Source of the DNA: JBGSKY01 sp041740995
GTDB lineage: Bacteria > Planctomycetota > Planctomycetia > Pirellulales > Pirellulaceae
Reading direction: 5' to 3'
Assembly: GCA_041740995.1 (NCBI GenBank)
Contig: JBGSKY010000041.1
Span: forward strand, 1-64,000
DNA: 64,000 bases
Position numbers and translations under genes: made by a program. Within the stretch, counting starts at the first letter, position 1. Every line of letters begins with the position of its first letter. Below are positions 27,700-37,002 of the stretch, piece by piece. Under the pieces are notes generated by a model. It saw only the letters and a list, made by a program, of their open reading frames with translations. It was not told the origin of the DNA and made no database searches.

Positions 27700-28275
27700 T
27701 TAGAAAGGTGATATCAAGGTCGTTCCCACTGGACCAATTGGGAACAATTCGCCAAGAATTTGCTTGCTGGTCGTAACTGTGTTGGAACACCATTCGTATC
27801 CAGCAGCCAACGGATTTAAAATCTTGGTGACAGATTTTCCATTTTCGTTAATTGAAATATCTACCGGTCGAAAAGCTGCCGGTTCGGTGATGCCATATTT
27901 GATCCGCAGCAACTGTCCAGATTGTGCGCCGCGGTAGCCCCACTGTTCAATGACCTCGCTATATGGAACAGTTGGTTTGTCGGAGTGTTCCATCTTCTTA
28001 CCCATGCCGAGATGCTTCATTGTCTCATACCCTTTGATCATCGCGCACACTTGGGCATTTGAATATTTGCCTGTCGCGACGTAATATTGCGCGAGAGCAA
28101 AATGCTCGGCCGCTGCATATTCCAAGCTGGCTGCATTTTCGGCATTCTCATTGCGAAACTCATATAGAACTCGCCATCGAGCGTAAGCTCTGGCCGGTTC
28201 ATGATTAATATTGTTCGCACTGCTCCAGATCGTTTCAAGGATGAGTTGGACTTCTTCTTCGTTAATGGTGGCCAT
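27700..28275 (-). CDS. Conserved-looking protein of unknown function
   Basis: The 191-residue protein begins at ATG 28275 and has two parts: an N-terminal helical region (about 1-75) with alternating Ala/Glu/Tyr residues that could be a TPR-like helical hairpin, and a C-terminal beta-rich part (about 100-180) with AFRPVDISINENG. No known signature, signal peptide or membrane segment is visible. It is coding-like: 191 codons, no interfering overlapping frame of similar quality, and natural composition. Function cannot be inferred from neighbours. Confidence 0.55.
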   Translation of the reverse strand: MATINEEEVQLILETIWSSANNINHEPARAYARWRVLYEFRNENAENAASLEYAAAEHFALAQYYVATGKYSNAQVCAMIKGYETMKHLGMGKKMEHSDKPTVPYSEVIEQWGYRGAQSGQLLRIKYGITEPAAFRPVDISINENGKSVTKILNPLAAGYEWCSNTVTTSKQILGELFPIGPVGTTLISPF

Positions 28276-28539
28276 GTTTCACTTTAACCAAAGGTGCTAG
28301 GTCAGGAACTACGAGACCGCAATTATCTGGATGATAATCGCCAAAGCCAGTAAGCCGTCGCCGCTGATTGTACGCACTTTAGCCACGCCAAACCACCATC
28401 GGGACTTGACTTTTCAGCCTGAATTTGCAATTTGAAAACGACGCGAATAGCCCTCATCGATCTGATTACGTTGACTGCATGCAAGCACGAGAGCGTTGTA
28501 GATAGACGAACCACAGAATCTCTGCGATGCTAGCAGGCC

Positions 28540-29817
28540 ATGTGCGGCAAACTTCGAATTTTACTGACCAGTATCGGCTCGCTGGGTGACTTGCATCCTA
28601 TACTCACGCTTGCCCTTGGTTTGAAGCAACGGGGCCATGAAGTCACGATCGCAACCATCGAATTCTATCGCGAGAAGGTTATCAAGCTCGGTTTGTCGTT
28701 TCATGCAATTCGACCCGATATGCAACCGCACGACCCGTCGCTAATTCGTCGTTTGCTCGATCTTCGCAATGGTCCATCGTACTTAATTCGCGAGCTGTTG
28801 TTGCCAAGCATATCGGAGACCTATGACGACTTGCTGGTCGCCGGTCGCCAGCATGATCTCTTGGTCGGAGGAGAGATTGTTTTTGCTTTGCCGTTGGTTG
28901 CCGAAACGCTAAACAAACCTTGGGTGTCGGTTCTCCTTTCGCCGGCTTCGTTTTTTTCATCGCGTGACCCGTCCGTTATCGCACCGCTGCCGATGACGAA
29001 ACACCTCGTCCGCGGTCCAAATTTTTTTTATCGGCTGATCTTGAAACTCGGCAATCGGATAGCTCGACAATGGAGCGAACCAATCAAGGAGCTTCGTGAC
29101 TCGATTAGTCTGCCATACGTTGACAATCCTTTGATGAGCAGCAAATATTCCAGCGATTTAAATTTAGCCCTCTTCTCAAGCGCCTTTGCCGAACCGCAAA
29201 TCGATTGGGCCGCAAAAACTTTCCAGCCAGGATTCGTTTTCTTCGACCAAGTAAATCAATCACCACTCGAACCAGAGTTGGCAGATTTTTTGAAACACCC
29301 GCAACGGCCAATTGTTTTCACGCTCGGCTCGGCTGCGGTCTATGATGCAGGAAGTTTTTACACGCAAAGCGCGATAGCTGCGTCTCGTTTGAATCATCGA
29401 GCACTGCTGCTGGTCGGTGACAATGAGCCACCTAAGAATCTGCCAGCGACGATTGCAGTGGCCAAGTATGCGGACTACTCACAAGTTTTTCCGTCAGCGG
29501 CTTGTGTCGTCCATCAAGGTGGCATAGGCACGACCGCTCAATGCCTTAGGGCGGGCGTCCGACAAGTGGTCGTGCCGTTTGCTTTCGATCAGCCTGACAA
29601 TGCAGCCCGCGTTTGTCGATTGAAGCTCGGTCGTACTATTGCGAGAAGAAGATATTCGGCCAAGTCCGCTGCTCTCGCGATCAACGATTTGCTAAACGAC
29701 CAACATGCCGAAAAAAATGCGATCGCAATCGCAACGTTGATCCAATCCGAAGATGGCTTGGCGGCCGCTTGCACGGCGATCGAGGCTCTAGGGCAAACGA
29801 ACCGAAGCAATCGTTAG
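28540..29817 (+). CDS. GT1/UGT-like glycosyltransferase
   Basis: The 425-residue GT-B enzyme resembles MGT/UGT transferases that glycosylate lipids, carotenoids or natural products. N-terminal features are ILLTSIGSLGDLHPILTLA (about 6-24). The donor domain has FTLGSAAVYDAGSF (about 263-276), the QVFPSAACVVHQGGIGTT motif with the catalytic-region HQGG, and PFAFDQPDNAARV. Start is ATG at 28540. It converges with the next gene, their stops overlapping by 30 bases. A carotenoid or sterol-type target is a guess only. Confidence 0.87.
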   Translation: MCGKLRILLTSIGSLGDLHPILTLALGLKQRGHEVTIATIEFYREKVIKLGLSFHAIRPDMQPHDPSLIRRLLDLRNGPSYLIRELLLPSISETYDDLLVAGRQHDLLVGGEIVFALPLVAETLNKPWVSVLLSPASFFSSRDPSVIAPLPMTKHLVRGPNFFYRLILKLGNRIARQWSEPIKELRDSISLPYVDNPLMSSKYSSDLNLALFSSAFAEPQIDWAAKTFQPGFVFFDQVNQSPLEPELADFLKHPQRPIVFTLGSAAVYDAGSFYTQSAIAASRLNHRALLLVGDNEPPKNLPATIAVAKYADYSQVFPSAACVVHQGGIGTTAQCLRAGVRQVVVPFAFDQPDNAARVCRLKLGRTIARRRYSAKSAALAINDLLNDQHAEKNAIAIATLIQSEDGLAAACTAIEALGQTNRSNR

Positions 29818-31044
29818 CGGGATGGCCTTCTGTTCCAAACGATAAAATTCTCGCAACACGTCGACATCGAGCTCACAACGGGCTCGCGCTTCCTTGAGCG
29901 GCTGATGAATCAGATCATGGATCGGTTTTTTGTAGAGGTTCTTACTGCCAGTTCGCAACCCACATTGCACACCAAGATCAAAAGCCGGCAAGAGAAACTT
30001 TGGAATTCGGTAAGGTTCTGGATACAGATGGCTGACGACCCATCGCAATACACGACTTTGAAGCCAGTTGACTTTTTTTGCCGTTCCCATTGCAAACCCA
30101 ATCACAAACGCTTCATCTTGGTCCTGAAGTCCTCGCCCGAGCAAGACGTGCATCACGTCGTGATCTTCCAGGGCGACAGCACCGCGAAACCGCAGCCAGC
30201 TTTCGGGATTTTCGAGCATCCGAACGATCCACGGAATCTCGCTCGCCGTTGCCGCTGGCATGGTCTTCATTACCGCATCGACGGTTTGGTCTCCGTTTTC
30301 TAGTCCAGGATACCAAGCTAGCCAATGGTCAGTTTCAGTGAAGCTATCTCGTAGCAAACCATTGGCGTCATACATCCAAGCACTAGTATCAAACAAGTTC
30401 AGTACTGCATCGGAATTGGTCGCGTTGGTCGCTGTTAAAACTGCGGCTGAAGCGATTCGATTCAAATGTTCCATCAGCACGCCTTCGGCTTCGCATCGCC
30501 GTCTCGATGTCAGGCGTCCAAGTTCCAATGTGTGAACCAGTTCTTGCAACGCTTGCCCAGCGACCTGTCGCAACTGCTTTTGATTATTGGCTCGAAAATT
30601 TGGACGTAACAGTCCGCAATTATTCAATGCTCGGAAGGTGGCCATCGTATTGCCAAGCAGCTCACTATCGCTGACAAATTTACCGACGCCAGTTCTTTCG
30701 TGTTTGCCAGCTTGGCTGTTCACAATCGCAATGTACTGCATTTCAGTATCGCTTAATCGCCGTTGCTCAAGCTCCAAATCGAAGTCATACGAGCTGCAAT
30801 TCCGAATCGCGATCATCATCGCCGCTGTTTTATTTCCGCCCGTTCCGGAGAACCAGTGTGAATTTCCGCGACAGTCTTGCAGCTCGATATTGACGGTCCA
30901 GCGGTCCGGTGTTGGCTGGCTTTCAGACGGCGTTTCAACTGATGTGATCGGTGGTTTCGCATTGATGCTCAATACATGCATGCCACCGACGAACAACCGA
31001 TCTCCGGCGATGGTTTGATCGGATGTTGATTGGTTTCGTGTCAA
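29788..31044 (-). CDS. Protein with COQ4-type metal motif in its C-terminal half
   Basis: Up to 418 residues, starting at TTG 31044 (GGTGG about ten bases upstream) or ATG 30981. The C-terminal half has the exact COQ4 signature HDxxHx11E (H295, D296, H299, E311, numbered from the TTG start), in EDHDVMHVLLGRG, with the surrounding HVLLG sequence type also seen in COQ4. Known COQ4 proteins bind a divalent metal and help ubiquinone synthesis. The N-terminal 170 residues are of unknown kind. Planctomycetes are expected to use menaquinone, so this homolog may have another substrate. It overlaps the glycosyltransferase gene by 30 bases, tail to tail. Confidence 0.7.
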   Translation of the reverse strand: MTRNQSTSDQTIAGDRLFVGGMHVLSINAKPPITSVETPSESQPTPDRWTVNIELQDCRGNSHWFSGTGGNKTAAMMIAIRNCSSYDFDLELEQRRLSDTEMQYIAIVNSQAGKHERTGVGKFVSDSELLGNTMATFRALNNCGLLRPNFRANNQKQLRQVAGQALQELVHTLELGRLTSRRRCEAEGVLMEHLNRIASAAVLTATNATNSDAVLNLFDTSAWMYDANGLLRDSFTETDHWLAWYPGLENGDQTVDAVMKTMPAATASEIPWIVRMLENPESWLRFRGAVALEDHDVMHVLLGRGLQDQDEAFVIGFAMGTAKKVNWLQSRVLRWVVSHLYPEPYRIPKFLLPAFDLGVQCGLRTGSKNLYKKPIHDLIHQPLKEARARCELDVDVLREFYRLEQKAIPLTIASVRLP

Positions 31045-31164
31045 GCCAGATGTTCCACCTTTCAGCGCAAGTCAGAAATCAAATCTGTATACTTTAGCCA
31101 ACGTCTATTATGCCCGATTATGTTGTCGAAGCTGAACTAATGCTCAACTGCAAATTCAGAATCT

Positions 31165-33147
31165 TTATAAAAATCCGTCAACCGACGCATCGCTGGGCAT
31201 TCGCCAATCACCGCGAGGCGACAGCGAAACTGAGCCGACTTTTGGACCGTCTGGAACACAGCTTCGTTTAAATTGATTGGTGAAGAATCGACGCATAAAA
31301 GTCGCAAGAGTCTGATCAATGATCGCTTGGCTGTAGTCACGTGAAAAATCGGCATGCGCGGCAAGAAATCGTAGTCTTTCTACAGACGCACCGGTACGCA
31401 CCAAATGATACAAGAAAAAATCGTGCAGTTCATATGGCCCGATCGTTTCCTCCGTCGCTTGATGGACATGGCCTTCGGCAGTTAACGGAAGCAGCTCAGG
31501 AGAAATCGGAGCCTTTGCAATGTCCATCAAGATTTCACGGATTGGAGCATCAAAATCGTGTTGTGCCAAATGTTCGATCAGGAACTTGACCAGCGTCTTG
31601 GGGACCCCACAATTCACGTTGTACATCGACATGTGATCGCCGTTGTAAGTCGACCAACCTAGCGCCGATTCACTCATGTCGCCTGTGCCAAGCACAAATC
31701 CATGACTCATCAATAGCAGAGTTCGCGTACGAGCTTGGACGTTTTCGAAAGTCAAGTCAGACCGATTGCCCACGTCCAACGCTTCCAGTTGTTTTTGAAA
31801 TTCGTTTACGTCAAGCTTGGAAACATCGATTCCAAAGGGGCTGTAGTTCATTGATCGGAAGACTTGTAAGCATGTTTCGCGAATATCGATTGTGATCGAC
31901 GTTACGCCAAGCTGTTCCATCAATGACAGGGCATTGCTGCGACTTTGCTTGCCCGTTCCAAAGCCTGGCATGGTCAGTCCGAGAATACGTTTGCGTTCCA
32001 TCTCGCAATCGTCGCACGTTTCAACGGCGACCAGCAAGGCCAAAGTCGAATCCAAACCACCACTCACACCGATGGCAAGAGGGAGTTGGCTTGGCAGTTG
32101 GCCCAGTCGCTTGGCCAATGCGGCTCGTTGAATCTGTGAGACCTCGCGACAACGATTCGACAATTCAATCTCAACTTGCGGAACAAACGGTTGCCCCGAA
32201 TACTTTCGCAGCAGCGGACGAGTCGTCATCGACAGCCAGCATTCAATCTGGCGATAGGGTACCGGCACATGAGTGTTTGTACCCTGTAACGCAGTTTGCA
32301 TGACTTGTCGATCGTGCATGATGCGATGCAGATCGATGTCAGCGGTTGTTACCGTGCCCGCTTTAGTCGCTGCCCAATCGGTGCCCACGCGAGGCGATTG
32401 AGCCAAGATTGTCCCAAGCTCGGCGATCATACAGTGTCCGCCAAAAACTAAGTCGGTCGTTGATTCACTTGGCCCAGCACTCGCATATGCGTAAGCCGTA
32501 ACCGTGCGTCCGGCTTGGCTGCTCACCAACTGCATCCGCCAATCGGCCTTGCCAATCGTCTCGTTGCTGGCCGATAGATTCAAGATAACATTCGCCCCAG
32601 CCAGCGAATGAAGACTGCTTGGTGGAATTGGCATCCACAAGTCTTCGCATATTTCGATGCCAATGATTGCATCGTTGATTTTGAACAGCAAATCAGTCCC
32701 AAGCGGCACATCGTATCCGTCGAAACGATACGACCTTTGATGCAAAGAGGTTGATGACTGAAACCAACGAGCTTCGTAAAATTCCTGATAAGTCGGTAGG
32801 AATGTTTTGGGAACAATTCCAATAACTTGGCCATTAAAAATTGCGGCTGCACAATTAAAGAGTTGGTTTTCGATCAGCAGCGGAAGGCCGATAACCCACA
32901 GTTGATGCCTGTCGCGGTTAGCATTTGCGATGATCGGCAACTGTTCGAGGCAGCGATCCAGCAACTGCTCTTGAGCGAATAAATCACCGCACGTGTAACC
33001 GGTCAGGCAGAGCTCAGGAAAAAGCACGACGTCGCTGGATTCACACTGGCTCGCAAATCGAACGATCGCTTCAGAATTTCGAATTGGATCAGCAACGCTC
33101 ACTGGCGGCGATACGACTGAAACTCGCAAGAAATCCCACGCATCCAT
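31165..33147 (-). CDS. nadE: Glutamine-dependent NAD synthetase
   Basis: The 660-residue fusion enzyme makes NAD from deamido-NAD using glutamine. The N-terminal nitrilase/glutaminase domain has the triad Glu45 (FPELCLTGY), Lys114 (PKTFLPTYQEF) and Cys167 (IGIEICEDLW). The C-terminal synthetase has SGGLDS (362-367) and the MSESALGW element. Start is ATG at 33147 (MDAWDFLRVS) rather than the two-codon longer frame. It is a single gene; the full triad and P-loop indicate an active enzyme. Confidence 0.96.
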   Translation of the reverse strand: MDAWDFLRVSVVSPPVSVADPIRNSEAIVRFASQCESSDVVLFPELCLTGYTCGDLFAQEQLLDRCLEQLPIIANANRDRHQLWVIGLPLLIENQLFNCAAAIFNGQVIGIVPKTFLPTYQEFYEARWFQSSTSLHQRSYRFDGYDVPLGTDLLFKINDAIIGIEICEDLWMPIPPSSLHSLAGANVILNLSASNETIGKADWRMQLVSSQAGRTVTAYAYASAGPSESTTDLVFGGHCMIAELGTILAQSPRVGTDWAATKAGTVTTADIDLHRIMHDRQVMQTALQGTNTHVPVPYRQIECWLSMTTRPLLRKYSGQPFVPQVEIELSNRCREVSQIQRAALAKRLGQLPSQLPLAIGVSGGLDSTLALLVAVETCDDCEMERKRILGLTMPGFGTGKQSRSNALSLMEQLGVTSITIDIRETCLQVFRSMNYSPFGIDVSKLDVNEFQKQLEALDVGNRSDLTFENVQARTRTLLLMSHGFVLGTGDMSESALGWSTYNGDHMSMYNVNCGVPKTLVKFLIEHLAQHDFDAPIREILMDIAKAPISPELLPLTAEGHVHQATEETIGPYELHDFFLYHLVRTGASVERLRFLAAHADFSRDYSQAIIDQTLATFMRRFFTNQFKRSCVPDGPKVGSVSLSPRGDWRMPSDASVDGFL

Positions 33148-33308
33148 AATCAAAACAATCCTGGCAGTACCTTAAACCGCGTTTCAGTCCGACATTCGAG
33201 CCGCAACGCGTCAGACTCCAGGATAATCAAATTTTGGCGTGCTTGGGAATAACACCGCGAGGGTTGTCAGTCTCCGAAGAGACTAACTTAATGGCAAACT
33301 GCTTTAAA

Positions 33309-33331
33309 TCACTTCAATAAGCACGAAGTGA
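33309..33331 (-). terminator. Possible terminator hairpin just after metK
   Basis: TCACTTC and GAAGTGA form a 7-bp stem with a nine-base loop, ending two bases before the metK stop and followed on the minus strand by TTTAAAG. The T-run is short, so intrinsic termination is uncertain. Confidence 0.45.
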
Positions 33332-33332
33332 A

Positions 33333-34502
33333 TTACAGCCCAGCTTTTTTGGCGAGTTCTTTCGCAGGTTTTGTGCATTCCCAAGTGAATTCTTCTTCCG
33401 ATCGACCGAAGTGTCCGCCAGAGGTTGTTTTGGCGTAAATCGGACGACGAAGGTTGAGATATTCGATGATTCCACGTGGAGTCAGCTTGAAGAAATTCTT
33501 GACGACTTCACAAATCTTGCCGTCATCGATTTTGCCTGAGCCTTGCGTATCGATGTGTACGCTGATCGGTTCGCTGACGCCGATAGCGTACGCCAATTGA
33601 ACTTCGCAACGATCTGCAAGACCAGCCGCGACGATATTTTTGGCAACGTGCCGAGCCATGTAAGCGGCGCTTCGATCGACCTTTGTAGGATCCTTGCCGC
33701 TGAAGGCACCACCACCATGGCGACCCCATCCACCGTACGTATCGACGATGATTTTTCGACCAGTCAGACCGCAATCGCCGTGTGGACCGCCAACGACGAA
33801 GTTGCCGGTCGGGTTGATGTGGTACTTGATTTCTCGCTTGATCATCTCAGGCGGCAGGCAAGGAATGATTACCTTGTTGATGACAAAGTCGCGAATTTCA
33901 GCTTGTTTGACATGTGGTGCATGTTGCGTTGAAACGACTACGGTGTCGATCGCGATGGGCGTAAAGCCTTCGTATTCGATCGTCACTTGGCTCTTGCTGT
34001 CCGGACGCAGCCAATCGACTTCTTTGTTGAAGCGGGCCTCGGTCAGGCGATTTGTGATCCGATGCGATAGAGCGATCGGCAGGGGCATTAGTTCAGGCGT
34101 GTCGTTGCACGCGAAACCGAACATCAAGCCTTGATCGCCGGCTCCGATATCTTTGCCCGAGCCCGAATCATCGTTGACGCCCATGGCGATATCCGGACTT
34201 TGCCGATCCAATGCAACCATCACTGAGCAGGTCTTGCCGTTAATACCAGCTTCGTCATCGTCATAGCCGACCGCCAAAATCGCCTCGCGGACGATATCGA
34301 TATAATTGACGTGAGCCTTGGTAGTGATTTCGCCGGCGATAATCGCCACGCCGGTGGTGACCATGGTCTCGCAAGCCACTCGGCTGGACGGGTCGTCGGT
34401 CAGCAAGGCATCCAAAATACTGTCGCTGATTCGGTCAGCCAACTTATCTGGATGGCCCATCGAAACGCTCTCACTGGTGAACAAATATTTGCCGGCAGCC
34501 AC
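33333..34502 (-). CDS. metK: S-adenosylmethionine synthase
   Basis: The 389-residue MAT makes SAM from methionine and ATP. It begins LFTSESVSMGHPDKLADRISD, and has the P-loop-like GGAFSGKDPTKVDRSAAYMAR and GAGDQGLMFGFA motifs with the expected order and length. Start is GTG at 34502, with GGAGA nine bases upstream. It has its own intergenic promoter region shared with the divergent gene at 34913. It supplies methyl groups for the many methyltransferases, although it is a housekeeping gene on its own. Confidence 0.97.
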   Translation of the reverse strand: MAAGKYLFTSESVSMGHPDKLADRISDSILDALLTDDPSSRVACETMVTTGVAIIAGEITTKAHVNYIDIVREAILAVGYDDDEAGINGKTCSVMVALDRQSPDIAMGVNDDSGSGKDIGAGDQGLMFGFACNDTPELMPLPIALSHRITNRLTEARFNKEVDWLRPDSKSQVTIEYEGFTPIAIDTVVVSTQHAPHVKQAEIRDFVINKVIIPCLPPEMIKREIKYHINPTGNFVVGGPHGDCGLTGRKIIVDTYGGWGRHGGGAFSGKDPTKVDRSAAYMARHVAKNIVAAGLADRCEVQLAYAIGVSEPISVHIDTQGSGKIDDGKICEVVKNFFKLTPRGIIEYLNLRRPIYAKTTSGGHFGRSEEEFTWECTKPAKELAKKAGL

Positions 34503-34912
34503 AACAATTCTCTCCGTGTCAAAAATAAAAGGTAAGCACGATTAGGATGCGGCTGCGGACGAGGAAATACCTTTCTGCAAACTCCGAATCTTTAAAACCG
34601 TAACGCGAGTTTCATAGTTTAACTGCCAACGGTCACACATTAAAGCCGTATCCAGCAATGTATTATCGATTTATCAAACGCACGAAAAATTCGACTTTGC
34701 TTTTGATTTGTTGACTGATCACGACGGCTCCAAGCTTAGCGAAACGGCAAAATAGACTCGGTTTCATCAAGTTTTGTCAGTCAGAAATGTCTAGGCTAGC
34801 CGGACGACTTCACCGAAGCTGACTAAACCCAAGCTAGAGGGATGACGTAACGTCCAAGCTTGGAATATCATACGCCCGTACTGCCTCATTTCCGCTTGTC
34901 ACAAGAGTTCTC
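34503..34912. other. Divergent intergenic region upstream of metK
   Basis: This 410-base region must hold promoters for metK and the gene at 34913. I looked for a SAM- or SAH-riboswitch-like fold in front of metK and saw none that I could defend. No ORF of interest is present. Confidence 0.5.
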
Positions 34913-35626
34913 ATGAGTACCAACGATTTTCAGGGGATGTCGGTTGATGTCGAAGGAGTTTCCGATTCAGCACCTTTTTCGAAGCTCGCGATCGCCGCAC
35001 TGATCTTGTTCCTGGTCGGAGCGTTGGCGCCAATCGAGCCGGCACTGACTGTCGTATCGGGTGCTGCAGCGATTCTTGCTCTATCATCGCTGTTAGTCGC
35101 TAATCGCAGTAATTTTTCGTCGATTTCACGGGTTTTAGCCGCCGTTGTGCTATTCCTAGCGTCGCTGGTCACGGTTTGGTCAGTCGTCGTCTACAAAGTT
35201 CAGCACGCTCGCCAGGAAGCTCGCGCGACGGAGGTTGCGTTAGAGTACTTGCAAGCTCTTGGCGACGGGCAAATGCTCACTGCAATTAAAATGGTTGGTC
35301 TGGACCCAGTGGTTCGTGACCAGGACGAAACGGAGCTTTCGCCGGCTCAAAAGGCAGTTCGCGTTTACTTGGACGATTATGCAATCAACCAAGTCATCAA
35401 GCGCGGCAAAGATCAGAAGTGGAAGGTTGAAGGGGTAATCGAGAGCCAGACTGAAAGAGATCCCAGCGGAGCTATACTAGAAATCTATAGAGTTCGATTT
35501 TACGATGCTCAGCAAGTCAACAGCCGACCGTTTGATGTCCTGGTAAACTTCGTTCCACCGCCTCGGGGAGCCGCTAACAAGACACATCGATGGATGATTG
35601 ACCAATTGGAAATCCCTTCGAAGTAA
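34913..35626 (+). CDS. Small membrane protein with soluble C-terminal domain, unknown function
   Basis: The 237-residue protein has an acidic N-terminus, then two or three hydrophobic helices (about 24-62 and 72-97) and a C-terminal domain of about 130 residues with alternating strands (KWKVEGVIESQ, EIYRVRFYDAQQ, RPFDVLVNFVPPP). No family signature is recognised. It would be anchored in a membrane with the C-terminal domain outside or inside. Start is ATG at 34913 with AAGAG nearby. It lies 9 bases before folK, so the two may be cotranscribed. Confidence 0.6.
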   Translation: MSTNDFQGMSVDVEGVSDSAPFSKLAIAALILFLVGALAPIEPALTVVSGAAAILALSSLLVANRSNFSSISRVLAAVVLFLASLVTVWSVVVYKVQHARQEARATEVALEYLQALGDGQMLTAIKMVGLDPVVRDQDETELSPAQKAVRVYLDDYAINQVIKRGKDQKWKVEGVIESQTERDPSGAILEIYRVRFYDAQQVNSRPFDVLVNFVPPPRGAANKTHRWMIDQLEIPSK

Positions 35627-35635
35627 GCACGCCCA

Positions 35636-36670
35636 ATGTCAGACGTATTGATCAGCCTGGGTGCCAATCTGGGGAACACTCGGTTGTCGATCAATACCGC
35701 AGCCTCGATGTTGAGAGAACGATTCGGCCAGAGCAAAATTCGTCTTTCGTCGCTGCTTAAGACCCCACCAATCGGCGGACCTGATGGGCAGTCTGAATTT
35801 TTGAACGCGGTGGCTTGCATCCAGACAGAGAAGACTGTTTTTCAAGTCTGGCATGAATTGCGGCAGATCGAAGCTGCGCTTGGACGCCAGCGACGCCAAC
35901 GCTGGGAGGCTCGTCGAATCGATCTGGATATTCTGATGCAAGACAGCCTGCGGATCTGGACACCGCATCTTAAGGTGCCGCATCCAAGAATGGTCACGCG
36001 AAGCTTTGCGACCTTGCCGGCCGCGGAACTTCTTCCCGAAACAATTGAGCCGGTGTCGGGGTTGGCCTTGCAAACACTCGCCGCCCGAATGCCTTATCAA
36101 TACGACGCGTCGATAGGAAAGCTTGAGTTCGACGGGGCGTTGCTCGCTGGATTGCCTAGCGACATTGTTGTCCTTTGCGTTTCGAAAGATTTGGCCAGCC
36201 AAATGCAGTCGGTCTTTGAGCGGTCTAACCAAATATCAGACGATCCAACGAAGAGGATCGAAAAGGAAAGCGTTGAAACTAGCCTACGCGGCTTTCAGAC
36301 TCATTTTACGTCGCTAGATTATGATGCGAAACAAGCGACGGATTTTAAACGAGTAAGTTGTCATCTCGAAGATTTTAATGTAGCTCTGCTTGTCGTGGCG
36401 ATCGTTTGTCCTGACCCGACCGTCGTCGCCTGGGAGGATTTTGCTCGACCTTGGGCAAACCTTTTAGGCATGAATACACCGTCGGAATCGAATCGTTATT
36501 CAAACAATGAGGTTTTACCTCGTTTGATCACTGATTGGCAATTTCCAAAATATCTGATCAACGCGTACGACCTTGATTGGGCAGTTCATGAGCTCAATGC
36601 TGCGATCGTGTCGATGAGATGCGAGATGTCGTTTGCCCAACCGGGCTTTGATTCGTTTATTGATCAATAA
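35636..36670 (+). CDS. folK: 6-hydroxymethyl-7,8-dihydropterin pyrophosphokinase with extra C-terminal half
   Basis: The N-terminal part (about 1-160) is HPPK of folate synthesis: LISLGANLGNTRLSI, the TPPIGGPDGQSEFLNAV pterin loop, LGRQRRQRWEARRIDLDIL with the catalytic acidic pair and PHPRMVTRSF. E. coli HPPK has about 159 residues; here about 185 more residues follow that match nothing I recognise. They contain VVLCVSKDLASQMQ and VPRLITDWQFPKYL-like segments. The start ATG is 9 bases after the previous stop. The extension appears to be coding (no stop, natural composition) and not a second enzyme of the pathway. Confidence 0.9.
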   Translation: MSDVLISLGANLGNTRLSINTAASMLRERFGQSKIRLSSLLKTPPIGGPDGQSEFLNAVACIQTEKTVFQVWHELRQIEAALGRQRRQRWEARRIDLDILMQDSLRIWTPHLKVPHPRMVTRSFATLPAAELLPETIEPVSGLALQTLAARMPYQYDASIGKLEFDGALLAGLPSDIVVLCVSKDLASQMQSVFERSNQISDDPTKRIEKESVETSLRGFQTHFTSLDYDAKQATDFKRVSCHLEDFNVALLVVAIVCPDPTVVAWEDFARPWANLLGMNTPSESNRYSNNEVLPRLITDWQFPKYLINAYDLDWAVHELNAAIVSMRCEMSFAQPGFDSFIDQ

Positions 36671-36748
36671 TGCTGGTCTCTCAATGACAGCGTACTGGTT
36701 TTCCCAATCTCCTTAAAAACCGCGGTGTGTTGTAAGAAAGTTTTCGCT

Positions 36749-36997
36749 ATGACTGACGAGACGACCTTTCGACTGGACCATTATCTCAAAGCAATCGGTG
36801 TCGCAGCGACCGGTGGCCAGGCGAAAATCCTGATACAAAGTGGCCAAGTAGCGGTCAATGGACAGATTGAAACGCGCCGTCGCAAACAATTGCGGGTCGG
36901 CGACACCGTTGACGCCCTTGGCGAACGATTTATTGCGGCCACGATCGAATCGACGATCGACGGTTATGCTGAAGAAGAAATCGATGGCGAGTCGTGA
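36749..36997 (+). CDS. S4-domain RNA-binding protein
   Basis: The 82-residue protein from the ATG at 36749 is a lone S4 domain: FRLDHYLKAIGVAATGGQAK, ILIQSGQVAVNGQIE and RKQLRVGDTV. It resembles YbcJ/RlbA-like small S4 proteins that bind rRNA or tRNA. A GTG at 36725 would add eight residues that are not part of the fold. It follows folK by 78 bases. The acidic end (AEEEIDGES) is typical of the small forms. Confidence 0.85.
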   Translation: MTDETTFRLDHYLKAIGVAATGGQAKILIQSGQVAVNGQIETRRRKQLRVGDTVDALGERFIAATIESTIDGYAEEEIDGES

Positions 36998-37002
36998 ACT
37001 TG

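Noticed and set aside
34503..34912. SAM or SAH riboswitch in front of metK
   Set aside because: I looked for the expected paired elements and conserved loops and could not find a defensible fold; the region is better treated as promoter spacer.
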